Assembly: GCF_013407925.2 (NCBI RefSeq)
Contig: NZ_CP060201.1
Location: forward strand, 806,001 to 870,000
Length of the DNA stretch: 64,000 bases
Direction: 5' to 3'
Source: Pseudomonas protegens
GTDB taxonomy: Bacteria; Pseudomonadota; Gammaproteobacteria; Pseudomonadales; Pseudomonadaceae
Shown here piece after piece: positions 35,168 through 44,211 of this stretch (within the stretch, counting starts at the first letter, position 1; every line of letters begins with the position of its first letter). The notes beneath the pieces are model-generated. The model had not been told where the DNA came from. It did no database searches and was given only the letters and a program-made list of their open reading frames with translations. The translations under genes and the position numbers were made by a program.

Positions 35168-36918
35168 TGGTACACCTCTCCTTGTGTACTGTTTACCCGC
35201 AGCTCGTGGTACGAATTGAGGCTGGCGTAAAGAGCGAAAAACTCGTTGAGCACGGAAGCGAAGATGAACAGGTCGCCTTCACCGATGTAGCCTTGCGGGT
35301 CGATGGTCAGCTCGGTGCGCAGGCCCCGCAGCGGCAGGCCGCGGTGCAGGCGATCGACGTGTTCGTGACGGATCGACTTGAGCCCTCCCAGCAAACGTTT
35401 GCTGACCCGCTCGGCGTGCTGGTCGTAGTAGCGCGGCAGGTCGTAGGTTTCGAGAATCACCTTGAGCGCATCGACGTTGGCCAGGGACAGGTAGTTGAGG
35501 GACATGTTGCTGATCAGCTTCCACAGGAAATCGCGATTCAGGGGCGGCGCGTAGCTGGCAGTGGCCGCGGTGATGTTGCGAAAGCGCAGAAAATCCGGGG
35601 TGTTCTCGCAGGGCTGGTCGATGTCGCCGAGCTTGAGCTGACGGGGCAGGTTCTGGTTGGTGCAGGTCAGCTCGATGGACAGGGTTTCCTGGGCCTCGGT
35701 GTGGCGGATGGCGAAGCTCAGGTAGGTGTCCAGGCCATCGTGGAGCAGGGACGAACGCTGGCGGATGCTGTAGTGCGGACGGCTTTGGGGCACGTCGAAG
35801 CTGGGGTCGTGCTCGAAGGATTCGAACGGCACATAGGCCTGGTAGCCGACCCCGCCCGGGGCCCAGCCGGTGACTGAATCCACCGAGAACACCCCGCAGT
35901 TTTCCAGGTCGTATTCCGCCGGCAGCAGCAGGTACTCGTCCTGCTTGCCGTCGAGGCGGATCGGCAGCGCGTCGTGCTTGAACAGATTGACGATGGGGGT
36001 GCAGTACAGCTTGACGTTGTCCAGGGTCGGCCGCAGGCGCTGGATACCGCTCTTGCGAATATCGAAGCGCAGCTCCAGGCCGCGCACCTGCTTGAGGCTG
36101 TCCTCCGGCAGCGTCCGCAATACCTCCAGGCCGCCGAGGTCGACAAACAGGAACTTGTCCTGGAAGGAAAAATATTCCTGCAGGTAGCGATAGCCGCGGA
36201 AGGTGTTCAGCGGATAGGGAATCAACGCCTCTTCCTCGGCAAAGCCCACCGGCTGCACCTTGTTGCCCGGGATCTGCAACGCCAGCGGATCACCGTTGGC
36301 TGCGCGCAACGGCTCGCCACTGGCACGCAGCGGCACCAGCTCGATCCCGGCCAGGTTGCGCAACAGGCTCAGGTAGAGCATCTGGCTGATGTAGCGCTCA
36401 CCGGCCAGATGCAGGCGCAGGCGCCCCAGCTCCAACTCGCCCAGATGCCCGTCGCAGGTCATCTCCAGGCGCAAACTGAGCAAGGCCCCGTCGCCCTTGA
36501 CCGAATAGGTCAGCCCGCACAGCGCCAGGGGCAGCACCTCGGTGGGATAGCAGGTGCGGAACCGGCAGCGCACCTCATTGATCGGCCGGCTCTCCACCGG
36601 CGTGTCCCGAGGCACGCCGACCGCCGGCCCCGAACGTTGCAACGGATCGAACTGCAGGATGCTGAACGCCGGCAACGGCCGCATGTAGTTGGGCCACAGC
36701 AGGTGCATCAACGAATGGCTGAGCTCCGGCAGCTCGTCATCGAGCTTCTGCCGCAGACGCCCGGTGAGAAAGGCAAAGCCTTCCAGCAGCCGTTCCACAT
36801 CCGGGTCCCGCCCGGCCTGCCCGAGAAACGGAGCCAGCGCCGGACTACGCTCGGCGAAACGCCGGCCCAACTGGCGCAGCGCGGTCAGTTCGCTTTGGTA
36901 GTAGTGGTTGAAGGACAT
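35131..36918 (-). CDS. tssF: TssF baseplate protein
   Basis: 595 residues of the TssF (VasA/ImpG) family: N-terminal MSFNHYYQSELTALRQLGRRF, LAPFLGQAGRDPDVERLLEGFAFLTGRLRQKL, and a LLWPNYMRPLPAFSI segment. It is separated from tssE by a 3.2-kb accessory insertion, whereas these genes are adjacent in most H2-type loci. Normal length, no sign of damage. Confidence 0.97.
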   Translation of the reverse strand: MSFNHYYQSELTALRQLGRRFAERSPALAPFLGQAGRDPDVERLLEGFAFLTGRLRQKLDDELPELSHSLMHLLWPNYMRPLPAFSILQFDPLQRSGPAVGVPRDTPVESRPINEVRCRFRTCYPTEVLPLALCGLTYSVKGDGALLSLRLEMTCDGHLGELELGRLRLHLAGERYISQMLYLSLLRNLAGIELVPLRASGEPLRAANGDPLALQIPGNKVQPVGFAEEEALIPYPLNTFRGYRYLQEYFSFQDKFLFVDLGGLEVLRTLPEDSLKQVRGLELRFDIRKSGIQRLRPTLDNVKLYCTPIVNLFKHDALPIRLDGKQDEYLLLPAEYDLENCGVFSVDSVTGWAPGGVGYQAYVPFESFEHDPSFDVPQSRPHYSIRQRSSLLHDGLDTYLSFAIRHTEAQETLSIELTCTNQNLPRQLKLGDIDQPCENTPDFLRFRNITAATASYAPPLNRDFLWKLISNMSLNYLSLANVDALKVILETYDLPRYYDQHAERVSKRLLGGLKSIRHEHVDRLHRGLPLRGLRTELTIDPQGYIGEGDLFIFASVLNEFFALYASLNSYHELRVNSTQGEVYQWTPRMGLQPLL

Positions 36919-36972
36919 GGTTTACCTGCCTGGGGTGAGTGGGGGAACGGGCGAATGTGGAAACGCCTGGGT

Positions 36973-37365
36973 TCACGGTTGCGCTTGAATGGCTGCTGTT
37001 TTTCTTGCAAGCCATCGATCCACCGCTTCCCGCAGAACTATCGCGGCAATGCTCAAAAAACCTCTCAGCGCGCTGTAAGCCATGGCACGAACGGGATGAC
37101 GCGTTAAAAAGTAAAAAGTGATCAGGCTTGTCATCAGTAGAACGATGACAAACTTGAGCTTGATATTCCTGGTAAAGAAAACAATCAGACTTACCAGAAC
37201 AAAGAGCTGAAGCATCAACACGTTGGTCATACCGATATTGACGCCACGGGAGATCAGCTCACCGTAGAGAGACAGATAGATATCCACCGGCATGTTGTGC
37301 AGCGGCACATATGACACGCCAATTGCAACATAGAAAAAAACGCTGACTGCGGAACGGACATTCAT
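36973..37365 (-). CDS. hypothetical multi-pass membrane protein (candidate immunity)
   Basis: 130 residues from ATG 37365 with AAGGAG ten nt upstream; a TTG at 37374 is the alternative. Three to four hydrophobic segments are visible (about 5-22, 42-65, 70-90 and 100-115) with a basic C-terminus (RWLARK). I do not recognise a family. It is the last gene of an AT-rich accessory module placed between tssE and tssF, so an immunity or membrane accessory function is a contextual guess. Confidence 0.6.
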   Translation of the reverse strand: MNVRSAVSVFFYVAIGVSYVPLHNMPVDIYLSLYGELISRGVNIGMTNVLMLQLFVLVSLIVFFTRNIKLKFVIVLLMTSLITFYFLTRHPVRAMAYSALRGFLSIAAIVLREAVDRWLARKTAAIQAQP

Positions 37366-37426
37366 TCCCTTCAAGCTCCTTGCCTGCTGTCGCAGGCCTT
37401 AGGCCGAAACCAAAAAAGCACCCAAC

Positions 37427-37843
37427 CTAATTTTTAAAATGGGTATAAGGCGCATTACTTACAAACACATTCATCCCGTGCTCTTCCCATTCCGGCATGG
37501 AAATAACAAACAGATTTTTCTGCCAATCAAATCTTATCCAGTAAATCCCGACCTCATGATCATTTTCAAATACCCGCATATCCAAGGACTGCGTGTTATA
37601 CAAAGGTGTGCGGTAGACTGTTTCAGGCGCCTGCGTATCAATTACTCGAAGATAAGCCATTCTCCGCAGAAAAAAAATTCCATCGACACGCACACTCTCC
37701 ATTATGAATCGGCCTGACGGACTTACCTGCGTAGTACTCGAGGGATAACCGAGCATTACATTGACGGTGTATGCCAATGCCGCACCCAACACAACAGCGA
37801 ATATAACTGTTCGGCGAAGCCATTTACTCCGGAGCATATTCAT
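37427..37843 (-). CDS. hypothetical single-TM protein (candidate immunity)
   Basis: 138 residues from ATG 37843 (MNM). One N-terminal transmembrane segment or uncleaved signal (VIFAVVLGAALAYTVNVML) is followed by a soluble, beta-rich domain with SPSGRFIMESVRVDG and VGIYWIRFDWQKNLFVISM. No recognised family. A similar size and layout to the next two genes suggests a set of periplasmic-facing proteins. AT-rich. Confidence 0.6.
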   Translation of the reverse strand: MNMLRSKWLRRTVIFAVVLGAALAYTVNVMLGYPSSTTQVSPSGRFIMESVRVDGIFFLRRMAYLRVIDTQAPETVYRTPLYNTQSLDMRVFENDHEVGIYWIRFDWQKNLFVISMPEWEEHGMNVFVSNAPYTHFKN

Positions 37844-37851
37844 CGTTGTGC

Positions 37852-38235
37852 TTAACGACACTCCGTGACAGTCCACCCCTCCCAGCCCTCGGACCCAGGA
37901 TATAGCGCGGAAGCACCATTAAACTCCGGAGCAATATTTTCACTTCCTTCTCTCATCCATAAATACCATTCCGACGTTCTAAGCATCTCCCCCTCCTTGG
38001 TATAAACCCGATAAAAATTCTTGCTACTGAACAATTCAAAAACGCGCCCAACCAGCCCCACCGATCGATATTCCGGGATATATGTTGCTATGTAGCATTT
38101 ACCCGACTCGTTCCAATCCTTCACTCTGGGCTGAGCCAGCCACGCACCTCTTAACTTGAGCCCTAGGGGGAGCAACAGTAGAAGCACAACTACCGAAACA
38201 ATGAAAACCACTAACCCTCTTTTAGTTTTCAGCAT
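37852..38235 (-). CDS. hypothetical single-TM protein, paralogue A
   Basis: 127 residues: an N-terminal transmembrane helix (VVFIVSVVVLLLLLPLGL) and an exported domain containing CYIATYIPEYRSVGLVGRVFEL, FYRVYT, LRTSEW and a tail ALYPGSEGWEGWTVTECR. Clearly paralogous to the next upstream gene, with conserved cysteines at both ends of the domain. Function unknown; tandem paralogues next to a PAAR-linked effector-like gene suggest immunity proteins. Confidence 0.65.
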   Translation of the reverse strand: MLKTKRGLVVFIVSVVVLLLLLPLGLKLRGAWLAQPRVKDWNESGKCYIATYIPEYRSVGLVGRVFELFSSKNFYRVYTKEGEMLRTSEWYLWMREGSENIAPEFNGASALYPGSEGWEGWTVTECR

Positions 38236-38274
38236 GACTCACTCTATGAAAGCCCTCTCTGAATACCAAAATCT

Positions 38275-38658
38275 TCAACGACACGCTGTCACCGTCCAGT
38301 ACTCCCAACCCTCAGTTCCCGGGTACAGCGCAGTAGCGCCAGAAAACTCGGGGGCAACCTGCTCATTTCCCTCCCTCATCCAGAAAAACCATTCGGATGT
38401 CCTAAGCAGTTCATCATCTTTTGTATAGACACGATAAAAATACCGACTACTCAATAACTCCAGCACCCTGCCAGCCAGGCCGATCATCTTGTAGTCAGGC
38501 TCATACTTGGAGATATAGCAATCCCCCGAATCGCTCCAATATTTTTTTAATGGCTGAGCCATCCAAGAACCATATACCTTCAGCCCAAGCAGAAACATCA
38601 GTAAAAGCCCAACGATCACAAACAAAATAGATCGCGCCACGCCAATAAATTTTCTCAT
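38275..38658 (-). CDS. hypothetical single-TM protein, paralogue B
   Basis: 127 residues, same length as paralogue A and about 60% identical by eye: CYISKYEPDYKMIGLAGRVLEL, FYRVYTKDDELLRTSEWFFWMREGNE and ending ALYPGTEGWEYWTVTACR. It starts 7 nt after the DUF6402-like gene, the first position where an immunity gene would be expected. No known family recognised. Confidence 0.65.
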   Translation of the reverse strand: MRKFIGVARSILFVIVGLLLMFLLGLKVYGSWMAQPLKKYWSDSGDCYISKYEPDYKMIGLAGRVLELLSSRYFYRVYTKDDELLRTSEWFFWMREGNEQVAPEFSGATALYPGTEGWEYWTVTACR

Positions 38659-38664
38659 TGAAAG

Positions 38665-39645
38665 CTACGCCCTTTGGGTCCGATGCAAGAACTCACCAAA
38701 GTCGGCATCCGACAGATAGATGAGAATCGATACCGGGACCTTCTTCACGCTGGAGTAGACAAATAGGTCACCTCCTCGGCGATGCTGCGCCCGATAACAG
38801 TTAAAGCTATCGTTGGTTACTTTAAAATAACGCACCGACCCACGCACAACATATTCGGGCTCAGCCAGATACTCAATAGGATCTGGCTTAACAACACCTT
38901 GAGAGTTCCAATAGCCTAACAGTTGATCTTCATCAGCATTCAAAAACTCATACGTATCACGCACATAACAACCAACTTCATGAATTTTCAATAACGCCGC
39001 ACTTCCCTTGGTTTTAGGTAGCGTGGAAAACTTGGTTATTGCAATCTTTAGGGTAAAACCACCCAACGCACCATAAACGTCGTCCAGCGGATTCAGGGCT
39101 TTGTCGAGTCGGCCTGTAGAAATCTCCCTGAAATTTGTCTGTGTAGTAGTCTCCAGCTCAATGGCATTCAATTGACTATAGTCATGAAAACCGGCAATCA
39201 GATCCTGCCCCTCCACATCCAAAATATTGAGGTTTTGCATTCGCTGCATAAACTGCAAAAGCCCTTTTGTCAGTTGCTCTACCCCACCTCTCTTACGTCC
39301 AAAAATCTCGTTGTATTGGCTAGCACTGGATAGTTTCCCTAGCAGTTCATCAACAAGAACTCCAGTGTGCGAGGAAGCACTCGATAACCAATCAAAATCG
39401 AGATCAACAAACAGTTTCTCTTGAGTAATTCTGTCTACTGCCAATCGTCCCCTTTTCTCCTCCGGACTCATGACGAAAACCTCGCCATCAAACCAGCGTT
39501 GCATGATCCGGGCAGCCTCCACCCAGCCGAGCGTGCGCATCACCGCAGGGATATCGGTGATCTGGAAATCCTCAACCGTCGTTTCTGCACACTTCATGTC
39601 GGCCGAGGCCGTGAGCTGAGCGGTTATCGGAGCCGGATCAGACAT
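38665..39645 (-). CDS. DUF6402-like protein, probable PAAR-delivered T6SS effector
   Basis: 326 residues from ATG 39645; TGAGG seven nt upstream favours this over ATG 39651. No signal peptide or membrane segments. The C-terminal half (KIHEVGCYVRDTYEFLNADEDQLLGYWNS, then FKVTNDSFNCYRAQHRRGGDLFVYSSVKKV) resembles DUF6402, a family I associate with T6SS PAAR/VgrG neighbourhoods; this is from memory. It follows the PAAR gene by 9 nt. Catalytic activity is unknown. AT-rich compared with the T6SS core, consistent with later acquisition. Confidence 0.65.
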   Translation of the reverse strand: MSDPAPITAQLTASADMKCAETTVEDFQITDIPAVMRTLGWVEAARIMQRWFDGEVFVMSPEEKRGRLAVDRITQEKLFVDLDFDWLSSASSHTGVLVDELLGKLSSASQYNEIFGRKRGGVEQLTKGLLQFMQRMQNLNILDVEGQDLIAGFHDYSQLNAIELETTTQTNFREISTGRLDKALNPLDDVYGALGGFTLKIAITKFSTLPKTKGSAALLKIHEVGCYVRDTYEFLNADEDQLLGYWNSQGVVKPDPIEYLAEPEYVVRGSVRYFKVTNDSFNCYRAQHRRGGDLFVYSSVKKVPVSILIYLSDADFGEFLHRTQRA

Positions 39646-39654
39646 ATGCATGCC

Positions 39655-40176
39655 TCACGCAATCACAAGAGAAGATTGGGGTTCAAGCACCAGCGTGACG
39701 CTTTCAGCCGACTGCGCAGCAATCTTTGCGGTTTTCCCCTGCCCATCGGTAACCCCCTTGATCTCCTTGCCCGAGGCAGTGAGCAAGGTGTAGGCACGCC
39801 CTGTCAGCGGAGTTCCCGATCTGGAGCGCACCACGAACTGCTGGTCGAACGGCCAATTGATCTGCACCGGCAACGGCGCCACAAACGGTGCCGGGACATG
39901 GGTATCGCCAATGATCACCGTCCCTGATCCACCTATCACCGTGTTGCCATGACTGCCCAGCGACCCCAGGGTGGCGGCCGGCCGACCATTGATGAACACG
40001 CTGCTGCTCAGGGCGCCGCTCAAGGCACCGCCACAGGCCGACACGTCACCTTGGCGAGCCGCCGGCAGGCCGTCGAACAGCACATCTGCCGAGCCGCTGG
40101 CGATGGGATTGACCCCATGCCCGGGAATCGGACAAGCCGTTGGGTCGCTGAGCCGTGCCGCAGGTTTTCCAGACAT
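39655..40176 (-). CDS. PAAR-domain spike-tip protein with C-terminal extension
   Basis: 173 residues from ATG 40176 with GGAG upstream. The PAAR domain (1-85) shows GHGVNPIASGSADVLFDGLPAARQGD, INGRPAA and GSLGSHGNTVIGGSGTV. Residues 95-173 form an extra domain (FVVRSRSGTPLTGRAYTLLTASGKEIKGVTDGQG) like the transthyretin-type modules that follow VgrG needles or link effectors. PAAR proteins sharpen the VgrG spike; the extension probably holds the DUF6402-like effector encoded next. Confidence 0.88.
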   Translation of the reverse strand: MSGKPAARLSDPTACPIPGHGVNPIASGSADVLFDGLPAARQGDVSACGGALSGALSSSVFINGRPAATLGSLGSHGNTVIGGSGTVIIGDTHVPAPFVAPLPVQINWPFDQQFVVRSRSGTPLTGRAYTLLTASGKEIKGVTDGQGKTAKIAAQSAESVTLVLEPQSSLVIA

Positions 40177-40189
40177 CCTTGTGCACTCC

Positions 40190-40597
40190 TTACTTGATCC
40201 GTACCTGTCCACTGCCATCCAGGCGTGCGGCGAAGCTCACCTGGCGCCTGACCCCTTCCACCTCCAGCAGGCCTTCGATGCTGAAGGCCAGCTTGAGGGG
40301 ATCGTGGTCCCGGGGCAGTGGCTTGACCCGCACGTTGGACAGCCTGGGTTCGTAGGTCTCGATAAAGCCTTCGATGGCCTCGCGCGCCTGACTCAACGCG
40401 TCGTGCAGGCTCAGACGCATGTCGTTGAGATCCGGCAGCCCGTAGTCGGACAGTGTCTGCACACTGCCCGCCCGGGTGCTGAGCATCTTCGCCAGGTGGG
40501 CAGCCACCGATGCCATGGCGGCCACTTCGCGACTCCAGCCGACGCGCTGTTCTGCCTCGCCGCTCAAGCGTTCGAAAAGGCTGCCGTATCGACGCAT
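40190..40597 (-). CDS. tssE: TssE baseplate protein (gp25-like)
   Basis: 135 residues with the gp25 motif region YGLPDLNDMRLS and the conserved FIETYEPRLSNVRV segment. It nucleates the sheath at the baseplate. It is 15 nt downstream of tssC and followed after 13 nt by the PAAR gene, so the accessory module is likely co-transcribed. Confidence 0.95.
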   Translation of the reverse strand: MRRYGSLFERLSGEAEQRVGWSREVAAMASVAAHLAKMLSTRAGSVQTLSDYGLPDLNDMRLSLHDALSQAREAIEGFIETYEPRLSNVRVKPLPRDHDPLKLAFSIEGLLEVEGVRRQVSFAARLDGSGQVRIK

Positions 40598-40612
40598 GGC
40601 TCAGCTCCTGCC

Positions 40613-42088
40613 CTATTCCTTGTCCAGCTTGCCCACCAGCGACAGGGTGAAGTCCGCCCCCATGTACTTGAAGTGCGGCCGCACGTTGAGGCTGACCCGA
40701 TACCAGCCCGGCTCGCCCTCGACGTCGCTGACGATGATCTGCGCGGCACGCAGGGGACGCCGGCCACGCACTTCACTGCTGGGGTTCTCCTGGTCGGCCA
40801 CGTACTGGCGGATCCACTTGTTGAGTTCCAGCTCCAGGTCGGTGCGTTCCTTCCAGGACCCCAGTTGCTCGCGCTGCAGCACCTTCAGGTAATGGGCCAG
40901 GCGGTTGACGATCATCATGTAGGGCAGCTGGGTGCCGAGCTTGTAGTTGAGCTCCGCGGCCTTGCCCTCGGCGCTGATGCCGAAGAACTTGGGTTTCTGC
41001 ACAGAGCTGGCGGAGAAGAACGCGGCGTTGTCGCTGCCCTTGCGCATGGTCAGGGAGATGAAGCCCTCTTCCGCCAGCTCGTACTCGCGACGGTCGGAAA
41101 CCAGGACCTCGGTGGGGATCTTGGTTTCGATCTCACCCATGCTTTCGAAGTGGTGCAGGGGCAGGTCCTCCACCGCGCCGCCGCTCTGCGGGCCGATGAT
41201 GTTCGGGCACCAGCGGAACTTGGCGAAGCTGTCGGTCAGGCGGGTGCCGAAGGCGTAGGCGGTGTTGCCCCACAGGTAGTCTTCGTGGCTGTTGGCAACG
41301 TTTTCCTTGTAGACGAAGGATTTCACCGGGTTTTCTTCCGGATCGTAAGGGTTGCGCAACAGGAAGCGCGGCAAGGTCAGGCCGATGTAACGGGCATCCT
41401 CGGACTGGCGGAAGCTCTGCCACTTGGCAAATTGCGGGCCTTCGAAGTGGTCCTTCAGGTCCTTGAGGTCCGGCAGCCCGGTAAAGCTTTCCAGGCCGAA
41501 GAACTTCGGCCCCGCCGCGGCAATGAACGGCGCGTGGGACATGCACGCCACGCTGGACACGTACTGCATCAGCTTCACGTCCGGCGAGCTGGGGGACATG
41601 AAGTAGTTGGCGATGATGGCGCCCACCGGCTGGCCACCGAACTGGCCGTATTCAGCGGTGTAGATGTGTTTGTAGAGGCCGGCCTGCATCACTTCCGGAG
41701 AGTCCTCGAAGTCGTCCAGCAGGTCCTGCTTGGAGACGTTGAGGATCTCGATCTTGATGTTCTCGCGGAAGTTGGTGCGGTCCACCAGCAACTGCAAACC
41801 ACGCCAGGCCGACTCCAGCGACTGAAAATCGGGATGGTGGAGGATCTCGTCCATCTGCTGGCTGAGCTTGGCATCGATCTCGGCGATCATCCGGTCGACC
41901 ATGGCCTTCTTCACCGGCTCGCCGCTGTTCTGCGGTTTCAGCAACTCTTCGATAAAGGCCGAGACTCCGCGCTTGGCGATGTCATAGGCCTCGTCATCCG
42001 GGGTCAGGCGCGTCTCGGCGATGATGCTGTCGAGAATGCTGTATTCACTGCTGTCCTGGTGCTTCTGCTGTGCGGCACTGCTGCTCAT
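40613..42088 (-). CDS. tssC: TssC sheath large subunit
   Basis: 491 residues, normal TssC length, with RGLQLLVDRTNFRENIKIEILN, the FSAEYGQFGG-type TAEYGQFGGQPVGAI segment and C-terminal LNVRPHFKYMGADFTLSLVGKLD. Forms the contractile sheath with TssB. Confidence 0.97.
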   Translation of the reverse strand: MSSSAAQQKHQDSSEYSILDSIIAETRLTPDDEAYDIAKRGVSAFIEELLKPQNSGEPVKKAMVDRMIAEIDAKLSQQMDEILHHPDFQSLESAWRGLQLLVDRTNFRENIKIEILNVSKQDLLDDFEDSPEVMQAGLYKHIYTAEYGQFGGQPVGAIIANYFMSPSSPDVKLMQYVSSVACMSHAPFIAAAGPKFFGLESFTGLPDLKDLKDHFEGPQFAKWQSFRQSEDARYIGLTLPRFLLRNPYDPEENPVKSFVYKENVANSHEDYLWGNTAYAFGTRLTDSFAKFRWCPNIIGPQSGGAVEDLPLHHFESMGEIETKIPTEVLVSDRREYELAEEGFISLTMRKGSDNAAFFSASSVQKPKFFGISAEGKAAELNYKLGTQLPYMMIVNRLAHYLKVLQREQLGSWKERTDLELELNKWIRQYVADQENPSSEVRGRRPLRAAQIIVSDVEGEPGWYRVSLNVRPHFKYMGADFTLSLVGKLDKE

Positions 42089-42115
42089 GTTCTAGCTTCC
42101 TTGGCGGTTGAGGGC

Positions 42116-42622
42116 TCAGTCTTGCAGGGCGGGGGCGGCGTTCAGACCCAATTCACCCAGGACCCGATCCCGGGACTGGTCATCGGCGAGCACGCCTTCG
42201 ATGGCTTTGCGAAAGGCCGGGGCGTTGCCCAATGGCCCCTTGAGCGCCACCAGGGCGTCGCGCAGTTCCATGAGTTTCTTCAGTTCCGGAACCTGCTCCA
42301 CCAGGCTGGCCGGGTTGAAGTCCTTCATCGAATCAACCCGCAATTGCACCGCCAGCTCGTCGCTGCCGCCATCGTCCTGCAGGCGATTGGGCACGCTCAG
42401 GGTCAGGCGCAGTTCCTGCTTGGCCAGGACCTCGTCGAAGGTCATCTTGTCGATGCTGATGGGTTTGCGATCCTCGACCTTGCGCTCGTCCAGGCGCTGG
42501 GTGTAATCGCCGATCGCCAGTAGTTTCAACGGCAGTTCGATCTCTTCCTGAGCGCCGCCGGTGGCGGGTTTGAACGTGACGTTGATCCGTTCCTTGGGGG
42601 CTACAGAGCCTTCTTTGGCCAT
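42116..42622 (-). CDS. tssB: TssB sheath small subunit
   Basis: 168 residues from ATG 42622 with AAGGAGAAG upstream. Family motifs include LPLKLLAIGDYT, FNPASLVEQVPELKKLMELRDALVALKGPLGN. Pairs with TssC. The extra upstream part of the open frame is not conserved. Confidence 0.97.
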   Translation of the reverse strand: MAKEGSVAPKERINVTFKPATGGAQEEIELPLKLLAIGDYTQRLDERKVEDRKPISIDKMTFDEVLAKQELRLTLSVPNRLQDDGGSDELAVQLRVDSMKDFNPASLVEQVPELKKLMELRDALVALKGPLGNAPAFRKAIEGVLADDQSRDRVLGELGLNAAPALQD

Positions 42623-42654
42623 GACACTTCTCCTTGGGTTGTTGGCCCTGGGGC

Positions 42655-44211
42655 CTATTCGAGTACCACCTCGAGATCGAGATGGCACAGCCTGCGATAA
42701 ACCTCTTCCTTGCGTTCGCGCACCGCGTGGTTTTGCGGCAACAGCTCGCAGCAGTTGTGCAGCAGCTGCAGTACCTCCAGCGCCAACTGCGGCTCCCAGG
42801 CCTGCAGGCCCGAGTGCTGCAGTTGCTGATCGAGAGTCTCCAGCTGGGTCTTGGCCAGTTCGTACTTCTTGGCCGTGAAACACAGGCGCGCCAGGCTCAA
42901 CTGCCAGAAGAACCGCACCCGCCCGCCCTGGGCGTTCTGCAGGCCCTGCTTGAGCACCTGCACCGCGGCCTTGAGGCCGTCCTTGCGCAGGATCGGCAGC
43001 ACCTCTTCCAGGGCCTCTTCCCAGGCCGGCAGGTGGCTGTCCGCTTCGACCTTGCGCGGCACGTCGGCGCTTTGCAGATGGGGCAGGACCTGGGCGCTGA
43101 TCCAGGCGCGGGTGGCCGGATCGGCAAAGGCCACGCCGTCATGGAAACGCAGCTCGATCAGACCGGGCAGGCGTTGCAGCAGCAAGGCGAAATGGAACTC
43201 CACCTCACGCATGGCCGACTCGGCATTGAGCTCCTGCAGGCACTCCCAGACCATGCGCTGGCCGTCAAACCAGAACGGCGCACGAGCCAGACTGGCCTCC
43301 AGCTCTACCAGCAGGTCGGCGTACTGGCCCTGGGCGAAACGTTCCTGGTAGTGACGCAGCTTGTCCGCCGGCAGCCCGCGCAAGGCGGTGACCTGCTCGG
43401 CATTGCGCTCGGGCACCGCATCGATGGACAGCCACATCAGGGTGCGATTGAGGCGCAGGGCACGCTGGTCGGTGGCCTTCTGCCGCAGCCACCAGGCGCA
43501 CAGCGGCCGGGCGTTGTCCTGCTGGGCGCGCAGGGCCTTGTGCGCATCCTTTTCGTTATCGATGGGTGAACCGGGGGTGAACAGCTGTGCCGCCGCCTGT
43601 TTGACCTGGGCCACCACGCTGCCCACGGCTCCGGGTTCCGGCTGCTGATCCGCGGCCCGGGTGACCATGCCCTGCAGACGCCGGCAGATGGGCAACAGCA
43701 GCGGCGCTTCGTCCCCCAGGTGCCGGGTCAGGATGCCGTCCAGCCCTTGGATCTGCTCCACCAGACGGCGGAACAACGGCAACTGGTCCTTGACCGGCAC
43801 ATCGTCGTCGAGGGCGTCCTGCAGGCGCGGCACCAGCCAGGCGATCGCTGCGCCGCGGGTGCGCGGCTTGGCCGGGTAAACCTGGTCCCAATGGTGTTCG
43901 CAGAGGTGGCGCACCAGCCCCAGGCCCGCCAGCAGGCCAGGGAAAGACTCACGCTGATGCAAGGCCCAGGTCAGCCAGGCGGCGACCCGCAGATCCTTGG
44001 ATTGATCACGCAACAGGGCTTCGCTTTGCTCCTGGACCTTCAGCCAGTCGATCTGACCGTTGGCATGCAGCGACTGGGCTTTGCCCAGCTCGCTTTCCAG
44101 GGCTTCGTATTCGTTGGAGAAGCGGACGTCATCGCCAGCGAAGCTGTGCTCGTGCACAGGGGACTGGGCGAGTTTGAGGTGATGGGAATACAGCTTGCGC
44201 GAGTAGCTCAT
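42655..44211 (-). CDS. tssA: TssA assembly chaperone/cap protein
   Basis: 518 residues. N-terminal ImpA_N region with DLRVAAWLTWALHQRESFPGLLAGL and a WDQVYPAKPRTRGAAIAWL block, followed by a helical C-terminal VasJ-type domain. First gene of the minus-strand T6SS array. TssA coordinates sheath polymerisation. Confidence 0.95.
   Translation of the reverse strand: MSYSRKLYSHHLKLAQSPVHEHSFAGDDVRFSNEYEALESELGKAQSLHANGQIDWLKVQEQSEALLRDQSKDLRVAAWLTWALHQRESFPGLLAGLGLVRHLCEHHWDQVYPAKPRTRGAAIAWLVPRLQDALDDDVPVKDQLPLFRRLVEQIQGLDGILTRHLGDEAPLLLPICRRLQGMVTRAADQQPEPGAVGSVVAQVKQAAAQLFTPGSPIDNEKDAHKALRAQQDNARPLCAWWLRQKATDQRALRLNRTLMWLSIDAVPERNAEQVTALRGLPADKLRHYQERFAQGQYADLLVELEASLARAPFWFDGQRMVWECLQELNAESAMREVEFHFALLLQRLPGLIELRFHDGVAFADPATRAWISAQVLPHLQSADVPRKVEADSHLPAWEEALEEVLPILRKDGLKAAVQVLKQGLQNAQGGRVRFFWQLSLARLCFTAKKYELAKTQLETLDQQLQHSGLQAWEPQLALEVLQLLHNCCELLPQNHAVRERKEEVYRRLCHLDLEVVLE

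Noticed and set aside
13339..44211. Hcp gene within the T6SS locus
   Set aside because: No open frame in the locus has Hcp length and motifs; the gaps are too small to hide one.
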